Of a stretch of DNA of 64,000 nucleotides, positions 7,823 to 16,310 are shown piece by piece (within the stretch, counting starts at the first letter, position 1; every line of letters starts with the position of its first letter). Source of the DNA: a virus. The translations under genes and the position numbers were made by a program. The stretch covers positions 59,285-123,284 of IMG/VR virus record IMGVR_UViG_3300042197_000731; one strand, written 5' to 3'. The notes below the pieces were generated by a model, which did no database searches, had not been told where the DNA came from, and saw only the letters and a list, made by a program, of their open reading frames with translations.

Positions 7823-7829
7823 TATTTAT
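7823..7829 (-). promoter_or_regulatory. T4-type late promoter (ATAAATA) for the homing endonuclease
   Basis: The minus strand reads AATAAATATA directly before the RBS hairpin. With T4-like spacing (+1 about 6 nt after the motif) transcription starts near 7817, removing roughly the first three bases of the hairpin's 5' arm. Confidence 0.6.
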
Positions 7830-7831
7830 TA

Positions 7832-10219
7832 TTATTTTGGAGAAAACGTTATTATTAAATCATTTTCTTTGATTTCATTGGGTTTGACTTCGGTCAAAAA
7901 CCCATCTCTGTCTACGATTAAACTATGATCTTCTGTTACTGTTACTTGCTTTCCATTTTTGGTAGTTATACGATAAAGTTTCTTTTTTGTTTTATGCCGC
8001 ATAACATAACTGATTGAATAAGCATTGGGTTCCATTTGTTCAGCACTAAATCCAAGAACTTTAGTTTCGTTCCAAACTCCGTATTCTTTCTCGCCTACTT
8101 TTGAATGTTCTAGGCAATTCGCATATAAACTAGCAATAGTCATATCACCATCAGATGTTCTTATAATAGAATCTCCCGTAACACTGTCGCCATAAATTAC
8201 TGCTTTGCCCGTTAAATCATACTCGCCCGTTACAAGTTCGTTTAACTTAGAACCCATATGTTTTACGATTTGTCTACCGGATAGTGTAACGCTCTGGCCT
8301 ATACGCAAATCATAGAACCTACAATGCTTGTTAAGCAGGGCTCCGTATGCTGAATTAAGCAAAATTTTACGCACTAATTGACGTTTGTCCAGAAATTCTT
8401 GTTCTTCTTTGGTTTTTGCTTGCTTTAGTTTTGCTTGAACTTGTTTCCGTTCACTGTACCATCTGGTAAGTAGGCCCGGGATAACGCCTTCTTGTCCATA
8501 GGTGAATATAGTGCCATTAGCACTTAGCATCCATGGCTGATTGCTATCGTAGATCATATGCCAAATTTCAGCAGCACTGTATGTATCACTGACGCCACGC
8601 TCCCAATCTATAGTGATTAGAGTATCGCGTTCTTGGTTCATAACGGCGGTGTATTCAAGAGAGCCAAATAAGCCTTCCCATAGAATTGGACCTGTGATAT
8701 CCTTAGCAGTTTTGTTTCTTTTTTCTCGTGCTAATCTGGTCTTCTTATCTTCAATATATTGTTCTGTTAAGGTTTGTCTGAGTTGTCCAACGATTGTTTC
8801 TGGTGCCATGTTAATAGCGCGGATAACTGACGGGTATAGACTGTTGATGTCGCACGCCGCGACCCACTCGTGCATACCCCTTTTGGGCGTAGCAACAAAG
8901 GCACCGGCGGCAGTGATATCTTCTTCGTCATCATCTTCTTCATAAATTTCATCCTTAAGGTCAATTGTTTTGTTTTGAACGATTAGATTTCTATGATGGG
9001 CTTCATTAATAACAGCCTGCTCAATCATGGCCACGCTACCCATAACTGTTTTTAGCAGTACGGTATTTTCGTGAGCAAGTTGATTTGCCAGATCCAAGAA
9101 TTTTAACTTGGCATGAATTTTGTATACTAGTAGTGTGTCTTGGCGGTTATATTCAATGAATTTTCGCCAGTCACGATTGAACAATTGATCTAGTGTGCCT
9201 TCGTATTGAGTTTTGTTTTCTCCTACTTCCATTTCACCGATGTAGTCAAGTTTATAACTATGTCGTTGCTCGTAGTTATACTTCTTGTACAGTTGTAGAT
9301 AGTCCATATGAACACGACCAACTAGTTCATATGTAGTTTCTGTTTTGCCAAACTTGTTGATAATTTTTTGTCTGGGATGTTGATCAAATAAGCAAAATCT
9401 ACGGGTATCGTTCTTGCTCATGACCCTGGTTACTCTATTAACCATATAAGGTATATCGTAACTCTCACTGTTCCAGCCAGTAAGCACATCAGCATCATCA
9501 ATTAAGGCAAAGAAAGTCTCAAACATATCCACCTCATTGTCGAAGATGAATACATTATCAAAATCTTTTACCAATTCTTTTGCTGTATCAGCATCAATAT
9601 GTGCGGGAGGAATACACAATGTAACTAACTGTTCCAGCCAATCTAGATATAAGGTGATAGCCGTGACATCATTGAATGGATCTGTAGTAGGCGCAAATCC
9701 AGGGCCGAGTTTTAGATACTTACATGTGTACACGCTATCCCAACGAAGATTGTCTGGATCGTATACTTCACAATCATCCTTATTAAGAAGATGACTGAGT
9801 TCATGTACCGTTATTTTTGATGTCGTGCGCTTACTCTTTGAACGAGTTTCTACGATATGCGAGTTTGGATACGCATATGGCTGCATATTGACTTCAATGT
9901 CGAAGAACACTGTATGTAGTTTAGGTGCTGGACGATCTAGATAATTATCTGCTAGACATCTGAAAACTGGATTAACATCACTCTCAAACAATCGCTTATT
10001 TGATAGAATACGTTTTTCTTTTTGAAATTCACTTAACTTTCTGGTGTTGAATTTACTCAGGGCATCACCGTAAACACTACGATACTTGCCCTTGGGATCT
10101 TCCCAATATAAAACATAGTTCGTAGGATAATCCACATAGCGACGAACTCCACTATCGTCACGCTCAACTACGTGAATTATGTCCTTGTCTCGCTCAAGGA
10201 CAGCATCTACATAACTCAT
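7832..10219 (-). CDS. 43: DNA polymerase N-terminal half with split-intein IntN
   Basis: 795 residues. Residues 1-678 are a T4 gp43-like family B polymerase: exonuclease motifs FFDIEV, GWNSESYDIPYMV and YNRQDTLLVYK; polymerase motif A ACDINSLYPSVIRA; motif B KILLNSAYGALLNKHCRFYD. The extein stops at IYGD, the first half of motif C. From Ser679 (codon 8183-8185) begins a 117-residue intein N-half: SVTGDSIIRTSDG (block A), YVMRHKTKKKLYRI and VTVTEDHSLIV (block B, with TxxH). From memory these closely resemble inteins at the same motif-C site of archaeal Thermococcales polymerases. The start overlaps the DsbA-like gene's stop (TAATG). Confidence 0.93.
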   Translation of the reverse strand: MSYVDAVLERDKDIIHVVERDDSGVRRYVDYPTNYVLYWEDPKGKYRSVYGDALSKFNTRKLSEFQKEKRILSNKRLFESDVNPVFRCLADNYLDRPAPKLHTVFFDIEVNMQPYAYPNSHIVETRSKSKRTTSKITVHELSHLLNKDDCEVYDPDNLRWDSVYTCKYLKLGPGFAPTTDPFNDVTAITLYLDWLEQLVTLCIPPAHIDADTAKELVKDFDNVFIFDNEVDMFETFFALIDDADVLTGWNSESYDIPYMVNRVTRVMSKNDTRRFCLFDQHPRQKIINKFGKTETTYELVGRVHMDYLQLYKKYNYEQRHSYKLDYIGEMEVGENKTQYEGTLDQLFNRDWRKFIEYNRQDTLLVYKIHAKLKFLDLANQLAHENTVLLKTVMGSVAMIEQAVINEAHHRNLIVQNKTIDLKDEIYEEDDDEEDITAAGAFVATPKRGMHEWVAACDINSLYPSVIRAINMAPETIVGQLRQTLTEQYIEDKKTRLAREKRNKTAKDITGPILWEGLFGSLEYTAVMNQERDTLITIDWERGVSDTYSAAEIWHMIYDSNQPWMLSANGTIFTYGQEGVIPGLLTRWYSERKQVQAKLKQAKTKEEQEFLDKRQLVRKILLNSAYGALLNKHCRFYDLRIGQSVTLSGRQIVKHMGSKLNELVTGEYDLTGKAVIYGDSVTGDSIIRTSDGDMTIASLYANCLEHSKVGEKEYGVWNETKVLGFSAEQMEPNAYSISYVMRHKTKKKLYRITTKNGKQVTVTEDHSLIVDRDGFLTEVKPNEIKENDLIITFSPK

Positions 10220-10485
10220 TACAGAGTTCGCCCTACTGTTTCTAGAATGGTATTTAGTTCTTCCATATCACGGTTTACTTCGGTCAACTTACTCTTATTT
10301 GCGACTTTGATAGCCTTCTTTAGAATAGATGGTTTGATCTCAAGTTCTTCTGCGATGGCTTTTACGGTCTCGTTAAGGCCAGCGTTTAGATCTTCTACTT
10401 CTTGAAGAACTTTGATTCCCTCGTTGATTAATTGGCTAAGTTTGATTTTGGCTTCATGATTAAATGTTCGATTGTAGTCACTCAT
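10219..10485 (-). CDS. dsbA: small DNA-binding protein, T4 DsbA/GapR-like
   Basis: 88 residues from the ATG at 10485 (CAGGAG 11 nt upstream). It is almost entirely helical: KIKLSQLINEGIKVLQEVED, a second helix ending KAIAEELEIKPSILKKAIKVA, then a C-terminal helix ELNTILETVG. The length and layout match T4 DsbA (89 aa), a dsDNA-binding protein linked to late transcription, and resemble the GapR fold. It is coupled by a 1-nt overlap to the polymerase. It could instead be an unrelated small helical replication accessory protein. Confidence 0.55.
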   Translation of the reverse strand: MSDYNRTFNHEAKIKLSQLINEGIKVLQEVEDLNAGLNETVKAIAEELEIKPSILKKAIKVANKSKLTEVNRDMEELNTILETVGRTL

Positions 10486-10519
10486 GTGAACAGAACTCCT
10501 GATGTTAGATGGTTTGTGT

Positions 10520-10549
10520 ATTGTACGCTGAAGTTGATCAATCAATCAA
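10520..10549 (-). promoter_or_regulatory. sigma70-like promoter upstream of dsbA/polymerase
   Basis: Minus strand: TTGATT (10544-10549), an 18-nt spacer, TACAAT (10520-10525); predicted start near 10512, 27 nt before the DsbA ATG. This would give early, host-RNA-polymerase transcription of the replication block. Seen by eye only. Confidence 0.45.
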
Positions 10550-10647
10550 CGATTTTGGAAAAATGCCCCATTTTGAATAGAATGAGTAGCGAATTCATTG
10601 TACTATTGAGGTATGGGGCGACCTACTCGGTCCTAAGGCCAAGACTG

Positions 10648-10800
10648 TTAACCGATGATTAAGTATGTTAGATAATTAACATCGCTTTGATTTTCTAAAT
10701 CATCAGTATATTCAATTTTTTCTAAGACAAATTCTTTGCCTAGATTTTCTGTAGTATTTATAGTTTCTTCTGAGGTTGGAACAATATTAGATTCGTTCAT
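10648..10800 (-). CDS. small acidic hypothetical protein
   Basis: 50 codons from the ATG at 10800, overlapping the 3' end of the Dps gene by 14 nt. The composition is acidic (EETINTTENLGKEFVLEKIEYTDDLENQ) with no recognised family. The overlap and the lack of any other gene in the gap support it, but it has no other evidence. Confidence 0.42.
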   Translation of the reverse strand: MNESNIVPTSEETINTTENLGKEFVLEKIEYTDDLENQSDVNYLTYLIIG

Positions 10801-11230
10801 TCAGTGTAGCCTTTAACATCCAACTATGTTTTTTATGGGCATCAATTCTATTCGCTAGGAAGTCACTTAATCCCACTTCGCCCTCACGTTCCGAAAGATC
10901 ATATACCATTTTAAAGATTTTAACGCACTTTTCACTATCTGAGAGTAGATCACTGATCATATCAAGGGCGGGTGGAACAATCAGTTCATCTTCTATTTGT
11001 GATAGCATACTAAGTCTTGTATAACTGCCAGGAGTATAACTTCCTAACTTTCTGATATTTTCAGCGAATGGATCTATGCTTTCAAAAACTTCTTCGTAAA
11101 TTTTTCCGAATAGTTTGTGATACTGAGAAAAGTCATTTCCTTCAACATTCCAATGGTAAAAATGCGCTTTCAAATAGAAACTAAATTCAGTACTGAATGC
11201 TATTTTCATTGCTTTAATTAACTCTTCCAT
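10787..11230 (-). CDS. dps: Dps-like ferritin
   Basis: 147 residues forming a four-helix ferritin-like bundle. The Dps ferroxidase pattern is visible: AHFYHWNVEGNDFSQYHKLF (residues 22-41, His ligands), then SIDPFAENIRKLG (about 51-63, Asp/Glu). Dps proteins oxidise and store Fe(II) using hydrogen peroxide and often bind DNA, limiting hydroxyl radical formation. Its own late-promoter motif lies 19 nt upstream, and the start overlaps the preceding stop by 1 nt (TAATG). It fits with the SOD, AhpC and AhpD genes elsewhere in the window as an oxidative-stress set. Confidence 0.86.
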   Translation of the reverse strand: MEELIKAMKIAFSTEFSFYLKAHFYHWNVEGNDFSQYHKLFGKIYEEVFESIDPFAENIRKLGSYTPGSYTRLSMLSQIEDELIVPPALDMISDLLSDSEKCVKIFKMVYDLSEREGEVGLSDFLANRIDAHKKHSWMLKATLNERI

Positions 11231-14200
11231 TATTTACTCCGTGATTTTTTATTTATTCTTTGACTTTTAGATAGTGAGCCAACTGGACTTACGGGATTAT
11301 CTACACCTATCGTTGCTGCTGATCCACTGTAACCTGCTTGATTTAACTCTTCTTCAGTGAGTGGTATACCAAATGCTCTAAATGCGTCTAATTTAGTGGA
11401 AGATGCGGAATCACCTGTAAGATACCAGCCACGAACATCACGGCGCATATTGAATTCGTTGATCAAGATTTTTTTATCTGTACCAACTACGTTGAAGTAT
11501 AGATTTTCATTGGTCTTTGATTTACCCCAATTACTTGCGCCACGTTTACGGCATTTGACTAGAGCGCCACTGGCATACGCACTTGGCCATACCTTATAAC
11601 GACTCTTGACTTTATAGTAGCAGGCATCCTTTTTCTCGGTCAACATATCAATATTGAACATAGGACCGCTACAGTGAGGACATGCTTCTTCTCTTAATGG
11701 AGAATTACTAACAAGTTTGTTTATTACTCGTAGTGTATTTGGACCTATTTTTCCATCTGGGTCTAGACCATTTTGACGCTGAAACTCTTTAATGGAATCA
11801 ACATCAGTTAAGCCTAGTTTTTGTATATTTTGCCGTTGAGTAGTTTGTTTTCTAATATTGTAGTCGGTATTACTACGATCACCTCTTGTTGCGCCAGATA
11901 GATAATTGTAGTATTCTCCTACTTTCATATCACGAAAATGTGGGTTACCTGCAAGTAATTGCTTTCTTTTTGCTTCTACTTTCGCTGGATTTCTGGAATC
12001 GTTTGGATTACGACTTTTCCAAGCGTCCATAAGAGTATCAATAACTGCTTTGTTGGGATCATTGCGTACACCGTCATATATATCTACCGCACCACGACCT
12101 CCTACGGCGTGTGCCATATATAAATTTACTTTGTCTGGCACGATGCCATTATTTTTTAGGACACTGGCATTTTCATTTGTTAATTCTTGTAGTAATCTAT
12201 TTTGAGTTGCTTGATCAAATTTTGTAGTTTTTGGATCAATGCCTGCTTTTCTAGCAAGATTTGCTAGTGTGCTTCCGACAAACTGATATGCGCCTACTGC
12301 GTTAGCATTGCTGTGATTATCAGATCTATACTTTTGAAAACGCATTACTTCATCAACGGACATGTCTGATAGTTTTTTAGCGCCGCCTAGATTTTCTTTA
12401 CTCCATTGTTCGGCAGTGAGTAATGGTGCACCGACGTTTGGCCCCTTATTCGCTTTTACTATATTAACAATTTGGCCATTTTGTACAACATCGCCAAATG
12501 CTATATCTGGATTTTTTTGAGATTCCGCTTTACCGATAGCGTCTACTATTTCTTCAGGTGGCGGTAGGGGCATACGTTGAATAACTCCAGTACTGCCCGT
12601 ATCGGGTCTGGATAAATCAGCCTCACCAGCATATCTAAGTTGTTCGGGTGTTAAATTTGATCTTAATTCCTGTTGTTGAGCTGGCTCTTGTTGTACCCGA
12701 GCATTTTGTGAAGCCCTATTTGGCGCGGATTGTGATGGCGGTTTAATGGGTTCACTGATTGAAGGTTGTGATTGTGCTTGATCTTCAGCATCACGTTGAG
12801 CCTGGCTCATTTGTTGTCGTGGTTCAACTTTGATGGCGGATGCAGAGGTAGTACTTCCTGTAAATGGTGGAAGATTAAGAGTTGCTCCAGCAAATATTTT
12901 ATTAGGATCTTTAATTTGCGGATTTAATCGCATTAACTCAGCAACAGTGACACCATTTTGTCTAGCAATTGTACTTAATGTATCACCACGTTCTATGGTC
13001 ATTGAGTTTGGTATAGCAGGTTCACTGATTGAAAGTTGTGATTGAGATTGATCTTCAGCATCACGTTGAGCCTGACTCATTTGTTGATTTATTTTTGGTG
13101 TTTCTGGTCTTTGTGTAAAAGATGGTGTGGTGCCCATATCAACCGCTGATTGTGATGGTCTTGATTGTGCCGGAGTTGATGGCCCACCTGGCAATGATGG
13201 TAATGGTAAATCTCCCATAGCAGGTGAAGAAGTACGATCATCATCAGCGCCGCCACCACTTAATGCGCTTGACGTGTCAGTTGATACACCAGTAGTTGGT
13301 GCTGATCTGACCGTTCCACTAGCAGTTGTTCCAGGTGGTCTGGCAATACTTGCTTCTGCTTTTTTAATTAATTCTTGATTTGTTACTTGTATACCGCCTG
13401 GATGATACCATTTGCCATCACGCTTTGTTAAATTTCCACCCAAACGCGATAAGCCTTGATCAATGATTCCAAGATTTGCTTGTTGGCTCGGTGTTTCTGG
13501 CTGTCGGCCAAGATCTCTGGCAGTTGGCTCTGGTTGATAATATTGACCAGTTCCGGCACGAGGCATTGCGCCGCGCCTAGGTTCAGTTGCTTTTCTTTGA
13601 ACTGAAGTTGATGCTGGTGTGACAGTAGTTGTAGGTGCTGCTGATTGTGTCCTACCGCCGGACTGTGCTGCTCTGTATTTTGCCCATTCCTCTGGTGGAG
13701 CATATATACTGGGTGTTCCAGGTTTTGGTTGATATGTAATAGTTGGTCCAGCGGCTAGTCTGTTTTTCGGAGCAGTAGTAGAACTGGGTTCTGGTTTAGG
13801 AGCAGCAGGTGAAGTGGCAACTCTTGTAGCAGCAGCCTGTCTAGCGGCAGCCCGAGCTGCAGCCGCAGGATCAACCTGTTGAACTGGAGATTGTACTCTA
13901 ACTTCAGTTGATGAAGTTTGAGATCTGGCACCTGGACCAGGTCCGGCACCAACAGAGGCAGCACTTAATCTGTTTCTTTGTGCTTGTGCTGCGGAATCAG
14001 TGCCTGTCGCACGAGCTTTGTTTTCAAATACATTTTTTAATGTTATCTCTTGATCTTCTTTTACTTTGGTGCTAACATTTATTGCTGCTCCACGGCGTTC
14101 TGGATTAGGATCCTCACGGCGTTTTTTACTAGCAGCACTGGCTCGACCTTTTTTACCTAGTGAGTGTGCTTTGCTGCGTGGCAAGCATTTTGGCTTACCT

Positions 14201-14385
14201 TCGCCCTCACTGCCACGCGCACACTCTCCTCGAATTTTTCCATCAGGCCCAAATCTTACCCATTTTTCTTTGAACCATTTTCTGAGATTTTCGGTAATGA
14301 CTTCACTTTCAACATCTTTGGCATGTATTAAATTTTCAGTGATGTTTACTTTTTTGTTACTGGAATAAAACTCATATAAATTCAT
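11230..14385 (-). CDS. large mosaic protein: LysM, transglycosylase-like, peptidoglycan-binding and Cys-rich phage modules
   Basis: 1051 residues. The N-terminus MNLYEFYSS resembles a capsid-targeting tag, and a candidate protease site VITE follows near residue 30. Next comes KWFKEKWVRFGPDGKIRGEC...KAHSLGKKGRASAASKKRRED, a basic phage module (about 34-90). A long Pro/Gln/Ser/Thr-rich linker contains a LysM repeat (MTIERGDTLSTIARQNGVTV, about 455-505). Residues 685-780 look like a lysozyme/transglycosylase region (SNANAVGAYQFVGSTL). SIKEFQRQNGLDPDGKIGPN (about 865-890) is a peptidoglycan-binding repeat. The C-terminal CYYKVKSRYKVWPSAYASGA is another phage module. It is probably a virion-associated, cell-wall-acting protein. 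Confidence 0.78.
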   Translation of the reverse strand: MNLYEFYSSNKKVNITENLIHAKDVESEVITENLRKWFKEKWVRFGPDGKIRGECARGSEGEGKPKCLPRSKAHSLGKKGRASAASKKRREDPNPERRGAAINVSTKVKEDQEITLKNVFENKARATGTDSAAQAQRNRLSAASVGAGPGPGARSQTSSTEVRVQSPVQQVDPAAAARAAARQAAATRVATSPAAPKPEPSSTTAPKNRLAAGPTITYQPKPGTPSIYAPPEEWAKYRAAQSGGRTQSAAPTTTVTPASTSVQRKATEPRRGAMPRAGTGQYYQPEPTARDLGRQPETPSQQANLGIIDQGLSRLGGNLTKRDGKWYHPGGIQVTNQELIKKAEASIARPPGTTASGTVRSAPTTGVSTDTSSALSGGGADDDRTSSPAMGDLPLPSLPGGPSTPAQSRPSQSAVDMGTTPSFTQRPETPKINQQMSQAQRDAEDQSQSQLSISEPAIPNSMTIERGDTLSTIARQNGVTVAELMRLNPQIKDPNKIFAGATLNLPPFTGSTTSASAIKVEPRQQMSQAQRDAEDQAQSQPSISEPIKPPSQSAPNRASQNARVQQEPAQQQELRSNLTPEQLRYAGEADLSRPDTGSTGVIQRMPLPPPEEIVDAIGKAESQKNPDIAFGDVVQNGQIVNIVKANKGPNVGAPLLTAEQWSKENLGGAKKLSDMSVDEVMRFQKYRSDNHSNANAVGAYQFVGSTLANLARKAGIDPKTTKFDQATQNRLLQELTNENASVLKNNGIVPDKVNLYMAHAVGGRGAVDIYDGVRNDPNKAVIDTLMDAWKSRNPNDSRNPAKVEAKRKQLLAGNPHFRDMKVGEYYNYLSGATRGDRSNTDYNIRKQTTQRQNIQKLGLTDVDSIKEFQRQNGLDPDGKIGPNTLRVINKLVSNSPLREEACPHCSGPMFNIDMLTEKKDACYYKVKSRYKVWPSAYASGALVKCRKRGASNWGKSKTNENLYFNVVGTDKKILINEFNMRRDVRGWYLTGDSASSTKLDAFRAFGIPLTEEELNQAGYSGSAATIGVDNPVSPVGSLSKSQRINKKSRSK
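11250..11256 (-). promoter_or_regulatory. T4-type late promoter (ATAAATA) for dps
   Basis: The minus strand reads AATAAATA within the 3' end of the large mosaic gene, 19 nt before the Dps ATG, with ACGGAG as ribosome-binding site in between. Confidence 0.55.
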
Positions 14386-14387
14386 GT

Positions 14388-14773
14388 TTATTTTCCTAAT
14401 TTGGCTAGATACGCAGCATTTGATAGAGAGTTTTTCAAATTACTTGCTGTTTGTGGAGTTTCGGCTGCTTTGGCTATTAATGGAGTAAGAGCACTCATGG
14501 CTTGTTGTTCTGGACCTGTGAGTGGTTTTTGATCATTTATTTTTACAACGGCACTGGCTGCCTGATTGATGTCAAGATTTGGGCCCAACACATTTTTTAA
14601 ACCACTCATTGTATTTTTGGCAGTGGCTATATCTACTTGTTGAGCACGTTTTTCAGCCCTTACATCCTTGGGTCCGGCGGTTGTTTGTTGTTGTGGACTA
14701 GTAGTTTGTTTAGTAGGATCTTGTGCGTTTGGTGTAGGTGGTGCCGCTTCTACCTTAAATTTTTTTTTTTTTT
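14388..14773 (-). CDS. -1 frame continuation of the low-complexity virion protein
   Basis: This frame is open from the A14 run (14760-14773 on the plus strand as T14) to a stop at 14388, about 128 codons: KVEAAPPTPNAQDPTKQ, a Gln/Thr/Pro-rich linker, then a helical C-terminus PLIAKAAETPQTASNLKNSL. No good start codon lies at its beginning; an internal ATG at 14609 would give only 73 residues. It is best read as the 3' part of the gene above, joined by -1 slippage or by a homopolymer sequencing error. The next gene starts 2 nt after its stop, as expected for a real gene end. Confidence 0.6.
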
Positions 14774-16306
14774 AGGAATATAGTTGTTTTCTACGATATC
14801 AAATCTATTATCTAGATAGTTTTCAAACTGCCTAGAAAGACGATTAACTATGTTATGTTTATTTTCTGCCATAGAACTTGTATTGCCTATATTTGATAGA
14901 GCAAAATTATTTCTGCTGCCAGTCGATGATATTTTATCTAATATCTTTACTGGAGGTACGCTACGCCCTGCTCCGGTACTACTCTGCGGCTGTGCTGGTA
15001 ATCTTGATGGTTCAACTTTTGGAGCACTTAACCCTGGCCCAGGGCCAGCACCAACGGAGGACCGTCCTAACTCAGTTCTATAATCTCGTGCTGAAGGAGC
15101 AACACCCATGGCGACAGCCTTACCAGTTCTTCTTTTCATGGTATCTTGACTAAAAGTTAATCCACTTGCGGGATCTACCGCGGCCGGTCTTACGCGAGTA
15201 GTTGCTCCTTGATACACTGAATCTGCTTCAGCACCTGCACTGGCATTGCCGATGTCGTATGATGTTATTGTATTCGGAGGTTTAACTGGAGATGCAACTG
15301 CTGCTGGTGCTGCTGAACTTACCGGTGCTACTGATGGAGTGGATATTGAAGAAGGAACAGAGGCATTGCCCGCAGCATCCGCCGCTGCGGCCATTCGATC
15401 CATGCGGGCTTCAAAATCTGATGGTAAAGCACTGGTTGTTTTAGAAGGATCGTATAATGAAACAGATTGTTTTAAACCAGAACCGTCCACTATCGCACCA
15501 CTTCCTCCTCTGGTAGTTGGGAATTTTTCAGGAGCAAGTTTTTCTTTCCCTAAAACGTCTCTAACAGTGTTTAGATTTTGTCTACCAAAATTAAGTTCTT
15601 GTGCTCTACGTTGAGCATCCGCATTTTTGAAGTAACTTACAGGTGGTTTTGGACCAGGCATTCTTTTTAGAATATCTGGATCTTGACGATTCGCACCACC
15701 TAGCCATTTTTCTTGTTCAGGTGTGAATGTAAATCCCTGATCATCTGGTTCATATGTTTTATATGGATCACGGGCTTTTAATTTTTCTGTTGTTCGTTTT
15801 AACCAATCATATTCGGATAACATTTCTTCTTCCATGCCTACCATTTTTCTTTCAACATCTTTGGCGGTATCAGTACCCTTTAGGTATCCAGGAAATTTAT
15901 TCATCTCAAGAGTAGGCTCAATAGATTTAGATGCTGCTGGTAATGGTCCACCTGGATCTTTTCTTTTACCAACAAATGATTGTTGTTTAGAAATATCGCC
16001 CAATTTTGGCTCTAATCTTCCATAAGGATCAACTGATGGCTTCGCTGCGGGAATTTCTTGTTTCAGCGTTGGAATTTTTTCTTGTGCTTGACTAATAGCC
16101 TGTCGTGTACTTTGGCCAGGTTGAACTTTAATTCTTGGTTTAACCGTGCCGCCTACTGCGCCCATTGGGGGAGCAATATCTTGTATTGGACTAAAATCAA
16201 ATTTAGGCTCAATACGTTGACCGCTAAAATCTCTGGCACCAGGTCTGAAGCCAACTTGTTCAGAAAGAATATCTAATTTGGATAGGATATTTTTAATGTC
16301 GCTCAT
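14750..16306 (-). CDS. low-complexity virion-type protein, zero-frame part
   Basis: 518 residues from the ATG at 16306. It is rich in Pro, Ala, Gly and Ser with repeated motifs such as GVGAGPGPG and scattered charged helices (MVGMEEEMLSEYDWLKRTTEKLKARD), and has no enzymatic domain. The same GAGPGPG phrase occurs in the 1051-residue neighbour, suggesting shared origin. The frame ends in a lysine run encoded by A14 and stops 10 bases later. A -1 shift on the A run continues into the reading frame down to 14388. An ATAAATA motif ends 5 nt before the ATG and there is no Shine-Dalgarno. Confidence 0.68.
   Translation of the reverse strand: MSDIKNILSKLDILSEQVGFRPGARDFSGQRIEPKFDFSPIQDIAPPMGAVGGTVKPRIKVQPGQSTRQAISQAQEKIPTLKQEIPAAKPSVDPYGRLEPKLGDISKQQSFVGKRKDPGGPLPAASKSIEPTLEMNKFPGYLKGTDTAKDVERKMVGMEEEMLSEYDWLKRTTEKLKARDPYKTYEPDDQGFTFTPEQEKWLGGANRQDPDILKRMPGPKPPVSYFKNADAQRRAQELNFGRQNLNTVRDVLGKEKLAPEKFPTTRGGSGAIVDGSGLKQSVSLYDPSKTTSALPSDFEARMDRMAAAADAAGNASVPSSISTPSVAPVSSAAPAAVASPVKPPNTITSYDIGNASAGAEADSVYQGATTRVRPAAVDPASGLTFSQDTMKRRTGKAVAMGVAPSARDYRTELGRSSVGAGPGPGLSAPKVEPSRLPAQPQSSTGAGRSVPPVKILDKISSTGSRNNFALSNIGNTSSMAENKHNIVNRLSRQFENYLDNRFDIVENNYIPKKKKNLR
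14760..14773 (-). other. A14 homopolymer, candidate -1 frameshift site
   Basis: Fourteen consecutive A on the minus strand. Zero frame reads CCT-AAA-AAA-AAA-AAA-AAT-TTA-AGG-TAG. The -1 frame reads on through TTT-AAG-GTA for another 120-odd codons. A-AAA-AAA is a classical slippery heptamer, and long A runs also cause transcriptional slippage. Confidence 0.6.
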
Positions 16307-16310
16307 GATT

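Noticed and set aside
10755-10762. Full TATAAATA on the minus strand
   Set aside because: It is inside a 50-codon gene and about 270 nt from the next start codon; not listed as a promoter although a long leader cannot be excluded.
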